DNA of 64,000 bases from Peromyscus leucopus. Lineage: Eukaryota; Chordata; Mammalia; Rodentia; Cricetidae. The notes below the pieces were generated by a model, which was given only the letters and a program-made list of their open reading frames with translations, did no database searches and had not been told where the DNA came from. This document shows positions 23,385 to 34,320 of this stretch, piece by piece (within the stretch, counting starts at the first letter, position 1; each line of letters starts with the position of its first letter). Location of the stretch: contig NC_051068.1 of the NCBI RefSeq assembly GCF_004664715.2, positions 129,414,716 through 129,478,715 on the forward strand. Reading direction: 5' to 3'. The translations under genes were made by a program, and so were the position numbers.

Positions 23385-23678
23385 ATGAACATACATGTGT
23401 GAATGTGGATGTGAAGGCTAGACTACATCAGATGTCATTCATCCTCAGGCAGTCCACCATCTTTTTGAGATGGTGTTTCTCATGGCCTGAAGCTTCCAAA
23501 TAAGCTATGGTAGCTGGCTATCAAGCTCTGGGTTTCTGTCTGCCTCCCCTTCCCCAGTGCTGGGATTAGAAAAATGTGCCACCGAAGCCAGCTTTGAAAA
23601 TGTGCATTCTGGGAAATGAACGTAGGTCCTTGTGTTTTCAAGGCAAGTACTTTATTCATGTCCTCCCTGCAAGCCCTG
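23385..23678 (-). repeat. RSINE1/B4-type SINE
   Basis: 'ccagtgctgggattagaaaa' and 'tgggaaatgaacgtaggtcc' 'ttgtgttttcaaggcaag' are reverse RSINE1 blocks. A short TG tract precedes it. Confidence 0.65.
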
Positions 23679-24620
23679 GGTTTTAGTCTAAATCATATGC
23701 AGTCTTTATCAGCATGGAACATGAGGCTGAGGAAATAAAACTGGGTTATGCAGATATGAAACTCTCTCCCAGTGAACGGACTAAATTCTTATGTAAATTG
23801 TTGGAGCCACCATCTTTAGATCATTTGAATGTTGTTAATCAGGAATCCATTGTAAGTCTGGATTGCCAAGGGAAGTATTACTAACTTGGACAACGATCTG
23901 TAGATCTGAAATTCTGGTTACTTCCATCAGTTCTGTAATAACAGAGATACATGATTTAGACTGCAAAGTAGTCTGAAGCATAATCAGGCAAAGAAATGTA
24001 CTTTCGAGGAAGAATCTGTCAACAGCTGCATTAAACAATCCAAGCCCTCTGTCTGCTACATTTAACCCAAAGAGTGAGTTATAAGATCACAGACACAGTT
24101 GAGTCTCAGTAAAGTCACACAAACAAAAATTAAATTAATGTGTATAAGGTTTTTGTAGCCACCACAGTGGAAGGAAACAATGTTGAAGCCTACGTTCTCA
24201 GTCTTTGCACTTGGAAACAGCAGAAATGAAACACTATTCTAGGACCCTATTAGTAATGAGTTTATCCTTAATTTAAAAGCATTATCTTCTATCTTCCAAA
24301 AGTAGAATGAGAATTTCTCTGTGCTGAGAGAGGAGCACATCTCTTGAATGGCAGCCACCTGAAAGATGATCAGCTTGCTAACTTTTCATTGAAAGAATTC
24401 AGGGAAGGGACATGAGGCCAGAGGCAAGAAAAGTGTCCAGTCACATAGCTACTGTCACAGGTGACAGGAAAGTCCACTGGGGAAAAGCCCTCTGTAACAA
24501 ATGGTGCTGGGTTAACTGGGTATCACACATGGAACATGAAACTAGGTCCATTATGTTTCACTGTGCACAGAAGTAAATTAAAAATGGGTCAAAGACCTTA
24601 ACATAAGAACTGAAACTTTG

Positions 24621-24775
24621 CCACGTAGTGGTGGCTTATGCCTTTAATCCCAGCACTCGGGAGGCAGCGGCAGGTGGATCTCTGTGAGTTCAAGGTCAGC
24701 TTGGTATACAGAGTGAGTTCCAGGACAGCCAGAGCTTCACACAGAGAAACCCCAACCCCCAGCCCAAAAAAAAAA
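24621..24775 (+). mobile_element. B1 SINE inserted into the L1, intact target duplications
   Basis: The full-length B1 body ('cctttaatcccagcactcgg' and so on) ends in a poly(A). A perfect 16-bp duplication, AAGAACTGAAACTTTG, flanks it at 24605-24620 and 24776-24791. This shows L1-machinery insertion after the L1 was in place. Confidence 0.9.
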
Positions 24776-25247
24776 AAGAACTGAAACTTTGAATCAGATA
24801 GCGGTAACATAGTGGAACCTCTTCCTATGGACGCCGGAGAGGACTGTCCAAGTAGGGTTTCAGCAGCACAGGAGACAGAGATGACAGATGACGTCACATG
24901 AAATCGAAAGCTTCACAGAAGAGAAAACATCAAGCGAGGTAACCTCTTACAGAACAGAGTAAGTCTTTGCCAACCCCTCTGACAGAGGTTTATACCCATA
25001 TATGCAAAGACCTGAAAAATTAAACATCCTCTCAGCAAGTACTACACCAGGGAAGTCAATGTAGAGACTCTTTAAAAAACAAAACAAACAAAACAGAGCT
25101 ACTTCATGACCCAGCTGTGCCACACCTGGGACTACATTTGAAGAACTATTAGCACAGCACAGAGGTACCTACACATGAATCTCCTGGGCATTATTCACAG
25201 GAACATTATGAATCAGCCTAGTTGTCAGTTGACAGATGATGAACAGA

Positions 25248-25248
<1 letters not shown>

Positions 25249-25307
<59 letters not shown>

Positions 25308-25352
25308 ACTCACACACACACACACACACATACACACACACACGCACACACA
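25249..25352. repeat. (CT)n(CA)n compound microsatellite
   Basis: About 52 bases of CT followed by about 50 bases of mostly CA. It lies inside the L1 fossil, where a unique ORF2 segment would be expected. Confidence 0.95.
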
Positions 25353-26069
25353 ATCGAGATTTATTCTGCTCTAAAGAATTAATCTTATTTACAGGCAAGT
25401 GGATGGAACAGGAGATCATATAATTAAAGGAATAAGCCAGAGTCAGAAAGACAAACATGTATACACTCTCTCATATGTGTAACCTCAAGTCATATATTTT
25501 CCACACACATAATGTATATGATACAAAAGTGGAAGGCAAGTATTTCGGGATAAGGGAACTAACAGAATGGGAAGAGGGACTAGAAGAGTAATATTGAAAT
25601 GCATCACTTCATACAACAACCATATATCAATAAGAATTAAAAAGAGAGGATTAAAACAAATAAGACATGAGGGCATGAAATTTAAATAATGTATCATACA
25701 TGTTTCTGATAATTTGAACTTTTATTGATAATTTATCAAATTAAATAAGTGGTTGCCCCAACTAGATTATCAACTACTTTATAGGTCAGCATCGTTTCAA
25801 AATGTAAATACAGGTAGCCTATTGTCTTCTGTGCTGTCCCCCTGCCTCATGTTCAGTCCTTCATGGAAGCAGCTGCTACAGCTTGCTGGCCAAAGGTCTT
25901 TCTGCCTATGGTGACTGGAAACTGTCATGTATATTTCCTGATGTACATCACCATCTCAAATATTCTGTCCCAAACTTTTCTATCCTCTAGAATAGAGAGA
26001 GTATGATGGTTGAGGTTAGAAAAATATGCGATGAAGGTCCTGCTTTAGGCTTTGGAAATATCCATATAG

Positions 26070-26079
<10 letters not shown>

Positions 26080-26134
<55 letters not shown>
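26080..26134. repeat. (GT)n microsatellite
   Basis: About 27 uninterrupted GT units, followed by TTTTG-type variants. Confidence 0.95.
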
Positions 26135-26137
<3 letters not shown>

Positions 26138-26176
26138 GTTTTGTTTTGTCTTGTGTGTGTTCTTGTTGGGGGGCAC

Positions 26177-26456
26177 ATTTGTGTATGTGTGCCTTTTAGG
26201 CTGGTTGACTTTGGGTTTCTTCCTTGATTACCTCCCCTTATATGTTGAGTCAGGGTCTCACCCTTGAACCCAGAGTTTTCAGATTCAGCTGCCGATAGCA
26301 GTTTGCTCTAGGTTACCTTGTCTCTGCCTCTTTGCATTGGGTATTACAGGCTAGCTGCTGTGCCTACTGGCTTTTATATGGGTGCTGGGAATCCAAACTC
26401 TGGACGATAGGCTTGCAAGGCTAGTACTTTAGCCACTGAGCTATTTCCTCAGTCCC
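26177..26456 (-). repeat. RSINE1/B4-type SINE
   Basis: 'gagtcagggtctcacccttg' 'aacccagag', 'ggtgctgggaatccaaactc' and 'agccactgagctatttcctc' are reverse RSINE1 blocks adjacent to the GT tract. Confidence 0.7.
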
Positions 26457-27141
26457 ACATTCAAGTTTCCTTTGGAAGTAGATTTTATTTTTAGAAATTG
26501 ATCTGTGAGCTATTTCTGTAATAACAATGAATTGAAAAAGTCTGGACCTGATGTCATTTAAGGTAGTTCAGTTTGGTGAGCTCAAAGGTAGATCATTTTA
26601 AGGGTTAGTAAATTTATCCACATTGATTTCAATATGAGATTGTTAAGCAATAATAGTAGTAGGGCAGGCTATATAGCTCAGGGTAGAAAGTTAGATATCT
26701 GCCCTGGGGTCAGGTTGGCTGGCTAGATGGCAGGGCCCAAATGGAGCTAGAAGAGTACACATTTATCCAGTGAGATGAGGGTCTGGTTCTTCTGATAATG
26801 CTAACTTCAATTTTCTTAAATTATGAAATTTGTTTTCTGTGACTTTTTCATTTCCAAAATTATGTTAATGGAACCCTTTGCAAGTATGGTAGATCAAGGC
26901 TAGCTGCTGGCTGGCCTGAACACTCAAAGTGGAATTGTTTTGTTACTATAAGAAAACATTTTCCTAAACAACAAGTGAGCAATTTACAAATAAATCTTTG
27001 GAAAATTTTTCTGATAAATTGCTTACATAGATTTCTTTACCACATACAACTATAAAGTCAAAACAAAGAGGCAAAAAATTACTCCATGAAAACTAGCTAT
27101 AGAATGGTACCAAAATCCCTTTCCTCCCCCTGCCCCTTTCT

Positions 27142-27282
27142 CTTCAAAACAGGGTTTCTCTGTAGCCTTGGCTGGTCTGGAACTTGCTCTGTAGACCAGG
27201 CTGGCCTCGAACTTACAGAGATCCAACTGTCTCTGCCTCCCAAGTGCTGGAATTAAAGGTGTGTGCCACCACTGCCTGGCTT
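27142..27282 (-). repeat. B1 SINE
   Basis: 'aaacagggtttctctgtagc' 'cttggctggtctggaac' and 'cgaacttacagagatccaac' through 'ccaccactgcctggct' give a nearly complete reverse B1. It lies 235 bases from the PDZ exon donor. Confidence 0.9.
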
Positions 27283-27516
27283 CCCCTTTCTTTTCAAATA
27301 GAAAGACTAAATATTTGTTCCTCCTACTCCATTTCCAGCAAGCACTATGCTAGATTTGTTTTCCCTGTACAGACATGTTTCTGTTTCTGATTGGTTTCAT
27401 GGTTAACTGGACCAGTTCAGCACAACAAACATATCCACGACGTTCTCTCACCATCACATCACAGTGGAAGACAGCATTTTGAAACTAAAATTGTCAACAA
27501 GGAATTCACTTCTTAC

Positions 27517-27609
27517 CTTGTCGGAAGGTTTGAAAGGATTTCCTTGCCCACTAATTCCACCGCTGATACTAAATCCAAGCCCAGGATTCTTTTCTATTCT
27601 CACACAGAA
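27517..27609 (-). CDS. Lrrc7: Lrrc7 PDZ exon 1, carboxylate-binding loop
   Basis: This 93-nt phase 0/0 exon encodes 31 residues, [18 protein letters not shown] then [13 protein letters not shown]. It starts the class-defining part of the C-terminal PDZ domain: beta-A/beta-B strands with the G-L-G-F loop that holds the C-terminal carboxylate of ligands. The PDZ of densin is known to bind alpha-actinin and L-type calcium-channel tails. The acceptor is 'cttttttcttag' and the donor is AAG|GTAAGA. The residue pattern L-G-F-S-I-S-G-G matches the PDZ of LAP proteins (Erbin, Scribble, densin). No stop or missing key residue is seen. Without this exon the ligand groove would be lost even though the frame would stay open. 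Confidence 0.97.
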
Positions 27610-29401
27610 CTAAGAAAAAAGACATGAAATGTCAAACCAAGTAGCCATTACAAGTAAATCTTTCAAACAAGGTTTATAATTCACTCATATTTTTAGTGAG
27701 CCCATGTTGGTCTGGTGTAAGCAACATAAACTCCACCAAAGGGGTAATGTCTCTCTATGCCTCCATATGTCAGAAACTACCTTTAGAAACCCAGGCCTCA
27801 TGAGCACACTATGGGTGAAGCATTATCTGTCAATCTATACACATGCCCAGACTACTTAGAAAACACTGTACAGACAAGTGAGAGGAAGCAGAGATGGCAA
27901 TTTAAATATGGTCAGGGAGGACCCCTTTGGAAGGCATGGCAGTGTTTAGGGATGTTAGGGTTTTTAGTTTGAGGGAAAAGGGGACTGAGCTTTGTAGCAG
28001 CTGCTGAGGCAAGAGCAGGAAGAATAGAAGGCAAACTTCAACTGACACAAGGTTAGAGAGTGTGGTCCACAAGACAGAAACTGGGCAGGAATAGTGCCTC
28101 AGGGCTATGGGGATTTTGGTCTAGCATTCTTTGTTTGCTATTACTCCCTTAGGCCTCAGCAATACCGAGAACATCAGATGGATGGCCGACTGTGGGCTAA
28201 GGCTGCAGTGAAGTGGAACGAAGTGTTTACATTAATGTAGACTGTGAGTGTTCGCAGACAGGAAGCCAGCAGGATGACCTGGAGAAACCTCAACAGACGA
28301 GAGCTGGGACCCTGTGCTGAAGGCGAGTTGGGGCTGAGGGAAAAATAATGGCTTTGCTTACAGGGTGGGACAGGGTGACCCCAGACGACGAGAGCCTTGT
28401 GACTAAGTGGCAGCATTCTGTTGTTAAATGAAGAGAAAAGAGATTCACAAGTGTAGGTACAGAGCAAGCAGAAAGCAGGGGAGCCCAGGTGGTACCAGAG
28501 GGCAACAATGAGGGGACCGACAGGTTAAGAAAAAAATAACACACTGACATGTTTTGTCACAAATAAACACAAAAGAAAAGTTCTTAAGGATGACTGAACC
28601 ATTAGCTAATTAAGCAACTTTATGCCTCTGGCCAGCACTCATCCAGCCTCTGAACCAGTTAATGTGAATGCCCAAAGCACTCTCTATCTTCTGTTTCTAT
28701 CTGTCCTCTTAGATGGTCCAAGGAAAACATGAATCTTGTTCCATACTTAATTGACACGCACCCGAGTTACCAGACTTTGGATGAATTAACCTTACTGACT
28801 AGCACCACCCTTAGTGGGCTGTTCTTGTTCCTAAAATGTATGTAACTATCTTGTGGTTCACTTGCAACACAAGGGCAAAAACCCACCTGCTAATGTGGTT
28901 TTTCATCTCATTGGTGAATAATTTCTAAATTACAAGTAAGTGCAGTTGCCAAGAGTACTTTTTCAGTCACTTTAAAGATACACTTAATTACAACTTCTCC
29001 TTCAACTGATCTAGATTTTTTTTAAAACTAGTTTTCACAGGGTAGCAGGAGATAGCTTATAATAGTTTATAATTTTCATGGTTCACAGCCTATGAGTGTG
29101 AATATGGAACAGTTTGATATAGCTGGAGGGAATATTTTAGCTTTATTCTATGTAGCACTTTGCCTCTTGGCTATTATTTACTAATTAGAAAATGTCAAGA
29201 AAGCATCCTATTTAATTAAAGTCTCTCCTTTTGTCTTTGCTCACAGATACATGCATTTTCAAATGTCAAATTAAGCAAATTAAGTCAGTCTAAAACAACT
29301 AATAGCACATTTTCTCTCATTTGTGGATCCTAGATTTTATATAGACACATTAAGTCATGTATGTACATATGACATGGAGGTAGAAGCAGAACCATCTAAG
29401 G

Positions 29402-29624
29402 CAGAGGTTCTTAACCTCTGGGTTGTGACCTTTTTAGGTCAACTGACTATCACAGAGGTCACCTTAGACCATCAGAAAACACATATATATATATACATTA
29501 TGATTCATAAGAGTAGCAAAATTACAGTTATGAAGTAGCAACAAAATAATTTTAAGGTTGAGGGTCACCACAACATGAGAAACTGTGTTAAAGGTCACAG
29601 AACTGGGATGATTGAGAACCACTG
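29402..29624. mobile_element. URR1-type nonautonomous hAT-Charlie element
   Basis: This is 223 bp with terminal inverted repeats: CAGAGGTTCTTAACC at one end and the reverse complement of CAGTGGTTCTCAATC at the other. An exact 8-bp target duplication ATCTAAGG flanks it at 29394-29401 and 29625-29632, the size expected for hAT. Internal 'ttacagttatgaagtagcaa' is characteristic of rodent URR1. There is no coding capacity. Confidence 0.92.
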
Positions 29625-29762
29625 ATCTAAGGGAAGAAGAGGGTCATGGCAAGATGAAAAAAGGGGAACTGGGCTTATGGACAGGAAAACATTCCAGGCA
29701 TATTATATTCTTACATGAAAAAGTGCTAGTGAGACCCCAGAACTGTGTACAATGAAGGATGT

Positions 29763-29764
29763 GG

Positions 29765-29795
<31 letters not shown>

Positions 29796-29856
29796 TAATG
29801 CACACTCATACATACACACACATACACAATCATGAATGCACACATGGGCACACACA
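29763..29856. repeat. CA-rich microsatellite, imperfect
   Basis: A pure (CA)n of about 28 bases is followed by interrupted CACATA/CATAC units. Confidence 0.9.
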
Positions 29857-30892
29857 TGTATCTGTACAACAAGAAGTCTGGTTCTACCTCTTGTGGAAAC
29901 GTCACACAAACAGCATGAAGGTGTGGTTACTGGCTTCCTTTAGGTCACTCTAGACCTGGGAACTATAGGGGCAGTTGTCCTTTATGTAGAAAATTTCCAA
30001 GTAGATTCCAGTCATCCTTTTTCAAGGAAGTGATTATATTTCATTTATAGTACTGAAAATGTAGAATGTACTGAAAAGCTAAGGAAAACAACAGAGCCAG
30101 GTCTGGGAAGTGCTGTCTCAGTGCATTTTAAACAACAGAAACAGTAAAGTTGATACTTGTTTCATAAACCTGACAAACAGACTTCAGCCGTGATCTACAG
30201 TTTGGCTATTCCCAGAATGCCCACATGTGTCAGATCGATAGGCATCTGGAGTCTCCTAAAGCTCGTGGGAGGGAGGACTTCTCTTGTGGTGAGGGGTTTC
30301 ACCTGCCTGCTGAGGCCCAAAGAGGAGAGAGGGAACCTCACAGGCAAGAGAGGCTGAAAGGAACTGGGACACAATGATTTTGTAAAAGTCCAGAAGTTAA
30401 TAACTTATTTACTGAAAATCAGTATTTCAGTTTTCTCTTAAGAGATGAAATGAAGTGTCTGTCTAAAGCACAGTGTCAGCTTGGTCAGCAGTAGGGCTGT
30501 GAGACTCAGCCTGCTTCCTGCATGCTGCTTGATTGCACACTTCTGGTCTGTGTTGATCTCACTGAAATTAGAACAGTGAGTCTTAGAGAAACCTGCTTCC
30601 AGATCACAGAAGGCTAGGTGTAAAGAGATGCAGTGTCAGCAAGAGACAGCTAGGAACAGGAGGCAGGTGAGTGATCATCTAGGGCTGAAGGGAGGGAACA
30701 TGGAAAGTCAATACTGAAGGGTGGGAAGGTTCTAAAATCATATTACAATGGTGGACACCCAACTGTAAAATATTAATATACAACTTGTGTACTTTACTCC
30801 AGTTTGTAGGATATAAATTATATGTACAATGTAGTTAAAAACAGCAAGATCATCATGACTGAAAGACAGCTTAGTAAGGCAGAGAAGGCAAT

Positions 30893-30988
30893 GTGAGCAG
30901 GGGCTAGACCCACAGGGACATTAGACTATCCTGTATTTGTGTGAGCATGGGCTAGACCCATGGAGACATTAAACTATCCTGTAAAAAA
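30893..30988. repeat. 48-bp tandem duplication, diverged
   Basis: Copies at 30893-30940 and 30941-30988 share 'gtgagca', 'gggctagaccca', 'gacatta' and 'actatcctgta', with several substitutions. It is older than the 89-bp duplication. Confidence 0.9.
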
Positions 30989-31799
30989 CTTACTCGGCCA
31001 TCAATGAAGCCAATAAATCATTCTAAGTAGAGGAGTGGCATGGTATGGTTTCATTCTGATAACTTTGGCAGCAGGAGAGATCAGAGTGAGGTACAGTGGA
31101 AAGAGAGTATTTAGGAGGTTTAAGAAGTTGTGGGGGTATGTGGGTGGTGAGAAAGGTGTGAAATTTAGGATGTTACTATGCTCCTGGTAGAAGTATTTTG
31201 GATTGGAGGTGGGCTGTGAGAAAGGGGAATCAGACATGTTTAGTCATAGAAGAATGATGGGATGTGGAAGTCTAGATGTAGACAGGGATGTGAGAGAGAG
31301 GGCCGGGGCAGAAATTTAACAGCTCTTTTGGCCATGTTTATCAAGTACTTGGAAAACCTAGGTGGACAATGAAGGAAGAAAGCTCAGTCAGTGTGTTCAG
31401 ACAGATGGAGTGCAGGAGTGAGAGCCAGGGATGGGGACAGAGAGTTGAGAAAATGTGGGACTGAACACTGTCATTGAGGGGATGGTGTAGATAGAAAGGC
31501 TGGATGCTGGGTCACTCCAGTACTTAGCAATCAATCAGGAGAAGAGGTATAGTCATCTCTGGATGCAAGGTTGTGAACTATCCTGGAAAAATGATTTCAT
31601 GATATATGGAGCCCAGGAAGCAGTGGCAGAGAGAGTGTGATCTCAGACTTTTCTTTCCCTTGGCTGTTCTGTTATCAGCTGCTGGAAGTGCATGCGAGAC
31701 TTCAGGGGAGGTTTACAGCTGTTGGGCTGGCTGAAGAAAGTTATATCATGTTGAATGCTATAAGAAGAAAGGCTTGAAAAGTCTGTTAAACTACATACT

Positions 31800-32290
31800 A
31801 CTTTTCAAGAGCTGTAAGGAAATACTATCTCACTCTCATAAGAATGGTGGTTATAAACAACAACAAACTAATAAATGGTGGTAGAAAGGAGGCACTCTTG
31901 GACTATGTGTGGGGATATAACTTATTACATTACAGAGAACAGAGTAAAGTCTCTGTCCTCTGATTTAGCTTCTTGGAATGCAGCCAGAGGAAGTATACTC
32001 ATCACACCAAAGAGAAGCCTGCACATCCATGTTTACCATAGAGACTCAGAATTATACACAGTGGAATGCTACTGGACTCTGCAGAATGAAGCCATGACAT
32101 TTTCAGGAAGGTGGATGGAACTGGACAACCCTATCTTAAGTGAAATAAGCCAGAGACAGGAAGATGAGCACAGCATGTTCTCTTTTATATATTGAGGCTC
32201 TAAAAAAGTTAACATGAACACGGAACAGTGGTTTTTAGAGTTTGGGTACTGGGAGGATGAAAGTGGATAAAGAAGACTGTATTCTGGGTT
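31800..32290 (+). mobile_element. Truncated L1 ORF2 3' fragment
   Basis: 'cagtggaatgctactggact' 'ctgcagaatgaagcc', 'aggtggatggaactggacaa' and 'aagtgaaataagccagagac' follow L1 ORF2 3'-end order. A frame of about 106 codons over part of this is L1-derived, not a gene. Confidence 0.65.
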
Positions 32291-32641
32291 ATTGTGCCTC
32301 AGGCCACAACATGGAATACAAAAACTCACAAAACCAGGTCCTGATTCCAGTCGGCTTCTAAGCCGCTAGGTTGTCATAGTCAAAGCACTTTACTTCCCTT
32401 AGTCTTATTCAATAAGACAGATGCTGGTAACCTGGATCACAAACTGTGATTGAACTGTACTGCTTGGGTATCTCTATGTTCTACATGTGTAAACACATTA
32501 TGGCATTGGATTATAAATGTACATAAAGAAAGATAAAAGATACTATCGGTTTATTTAAAAAATATTCAATTTGTGTGACTTCTAGATCGTGATGACACCA
32601 GTACATTGCCCAGCTGGGACTATGTTGGGCTACAGAATACC

Positions 32642-32820
32642 TCAGGCAGGGACTCTCAACTTTGGCTGTAGAATCAATGAGGCATTCACAAAATTCCCAT
32701 TACCTCGGTCACAGGTAGATGAGTGAAGTGAGTTGACCTGGGAAGGAGGCCAAGGTGTCAGTGTTTTCTGAAGAGCTCCAGACAAGATTCAAATGTGCAG
32801 ATGAGACTAAGAACACTTGA
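32642..32820. repeat. MER5-like relic (low certainty)
   Basis: 'caggcagggactctcaactt' at one end and 'cagatgagactaagaacact' at the other resemble the ends of an old hAT-Charlie MER5-type element. Confidence 0.35.
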
Positions 32821-32923
32821 TATACAGTATTGTGGTGGGCAGGACAGGAGATAAGAACAACAAATACTGAGGACATTTAAATGCTGTGGAGTTTCACACA
32901 AGCATAACAGTGTCTAGGTCTGG

Positions 32924-33320
32924 TGTGGGAGCCCACAGTGACCCCAATTTGTGCCTTGATTCCATCTTGAGTCAAAGTCAAAGAATTCAAGCTTATCTTT
33001 GCTCTCTTAGGCTGGCTAACAGGATGTTTGACCAAAGGTGTGGTTATTAGGTGTCTTGAGAATTAAGGAGGTGTTTATTCTTGTTTGTTCCTTGAACCAT
33101 GATGTCCTTGAGAGGGGGAGGTCTTTTGCCCCCTTGCTTTGGGTATAAAAAGGTCATGAGAAATAAACTCAGGGCTGCTGTGGTATTAAATCAGAGCCCT
33201 CCAAAAGCTATCCTGTGTCTCTTTTTCTTTTATGTCTATGTCTCTATTTTTCCTATCTATTATTTCTCAATCCTCACTCCCCTTTTCAGGACTGTCCAAC
33301 AGGTTGGGCAGGACCAGACA
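32924..33320 (+). mobile_element. ERVK-like solo LTR
   Basis: This is 397 bp starting TGTGGGAGCC and ending GGACCAGACA. Six-base flanks GTCTGG (32918-32923) and TTCTGG (33321-33326) differ by one base, the size of class II endogenous retrovirus target duplications. A TATA box (TATAAAA, 33144-33150) and AATAAA (33162-33167) lie in the expected order. No gag, pol or env sequence adjoins it, so recombination has left only the LTR. Confidence 0.75.
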
Positions 33321-33499
33321 TTCTGGCTTCTTCTCTCTTTTGTAGACTAATGAGGTTAGGATTGATAACCATTATCTTCTTTCAAACATTTTAATTCTTA
33401 AAAACTCTTATTCTCATTCCTTCTGTTTTCTATTTCTACCCTCTCATGGAAGTCCTATCTTTGCCTGCACAGGACTGTGTCATCTAACTCCCACACAAC

Positions 33500-34165
33500 T
33501 TTTGGAAGGTATATGTGAATATGTAGGGGAATCATGCATGCATGCAGGGTGCATGCATAAGTGTGCACATGCACATAGCAGCAAGGACTTAGTTAATCTT
33601 CATTGTAGTTCCTTAGGGTCTCCTATTGGCCTAGAACTCACTGAGTAGTCTTGATTAGCCAGTGAGCACTATGGACCCACTGAAATCCTCCCCCCTGCTC
33701 TGGTATCACAAGAATATATGAGGTGGTCTGAAAGAAAATGGCTCCCAAAGGGAGTAGCACTTTTAGATGTGGCTGTTGGAGTGAGTATGGCCTTGTTGAG
33801 GAAGTGTGTCACTGTGGAGGCAGGCTTTGAGATTTCCTATGCTCAGGATACCACCCAGTGTCACAGTCAACTTCCTGTTGCCTGCAAGATGTAGAACTCT
33901 CAGCTACTTCTTCAGCACCATGTCTGTCTGCATGCCATCATGTTCTACCATGATGATAATGGACTGAACCTCTGAAACTGTAAGCTGCCACCTCAATTAA
34001 ATGTTTTCTTTATAAGAGTGGTCATGGTGTCTCTTCACAGCAATAGATATCCTAACCAAGACAGTGTACAACCACATCTAGTTTTCATTTGGGCTCTGTC
34101 GCTAGAACTCAGGTGTTCATGCTTCTACAGCAAGCACTTTCCTGACTGAGCTATCTCCAAGTCTT
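33500..34165 (-). repeat. RSINE1/B4-type SINE split by an LTR insertion
   Basis: The left half (to 33718, 'ggcctagaactcactgagta', 'ctggtatcacaagaata') and the right half (from 34064, 'acaaccacatctagttttca', 'ctagaactcaggtgttcatg') rejoin as one reverse SINE if 33719-34063 is removed. Confidence 0.65.
33719..34063 (+). mobile_element. MaLR-like LTR nested in the SINE
   Basis: This is 345 bp from TGAGGTGG to CCAAGACA. It contains 'ggccttgttgaggaagtgtg' 'tcactg', 'aacctctgaaactgtaagct' and 'attaaatgttttctttataa', then 'cttcacagcaatag'. This is a very common rodent LTR-like repeat; the family name is uncertain. Flanking five-base duplications are not clear. Confidence 0.6.
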
Positions 34166-34185
34166 CACCAAAACCACCCAAAGTT

Positions 34186-34320
34186 GTTGGCAGGTGTTGT
34201 TGTTTCCATTTTAAAGAAAGAAAAAACCTTAGAAGGAGTGAATGACTTGGCCAGGGTCACATGGCTCATTACAGTAAAAAAAGAACTTCAGCACCTAAGC
34301 CCCTGGCTTGGTGATCTTTT
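34186..34320 (-). repeat. MIR relic
   Basis: 'tttccattttaaagaaagaa' followed by 'gaatgacttggccagggtca' 'catggct' matches reverse MIR. Confidence 0.65.

Larger units (their letters stand above)
24475..25500 (+). mobile_element. Truncated L1 (ORF2 3' part), interrupted
   Basis: 'aaatggtgctgggttaactg' and 'gggtcaaagaccttaacata', then 'gacccagctgtgccacacct', 'ggcaagtggatggaacagg' and 'gtcagaaagacaaacatgta' occur in rodent L1 ORF2 3' order. The frame is heavily broken, so this is a dead fossil. A B1 (24621-24775) and a CT/CA microsatellite interrupt it. Confidence 0.75.
12895..27516 (-). other. Lrrc7: Lrrc7 intron inside the PDZ region, 14.6 kb
   Basis: This is the largest intron in the window. 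It holds B1, B2, B3, B4 and RSINE1 copies, two MaLR-like LTRs, CA and CT/CA microsatellites, a polypurine tract, an 89-bp tandem duplication, a MIR relic and an L1 fragment carrying a B1 insertion. The 20.0-22.0 kb and 22.3-23.3 kb stretches are nearly free of recognisable rodent SINEs and look single-copy. They are the best places to look for conserved regulatory sequence. Confidence 0.9.

Noticed and set aside
28160..28550. Overlapping minus-strand frames of 86-97 codons
   Set aside because: No homology recognised, two competing frames, intronic, no splice-site support.
31875..32195. 106-codon plus-strand frame
   Set aside because: It lies in an L1 ORF2 fossil; part of a dead element.
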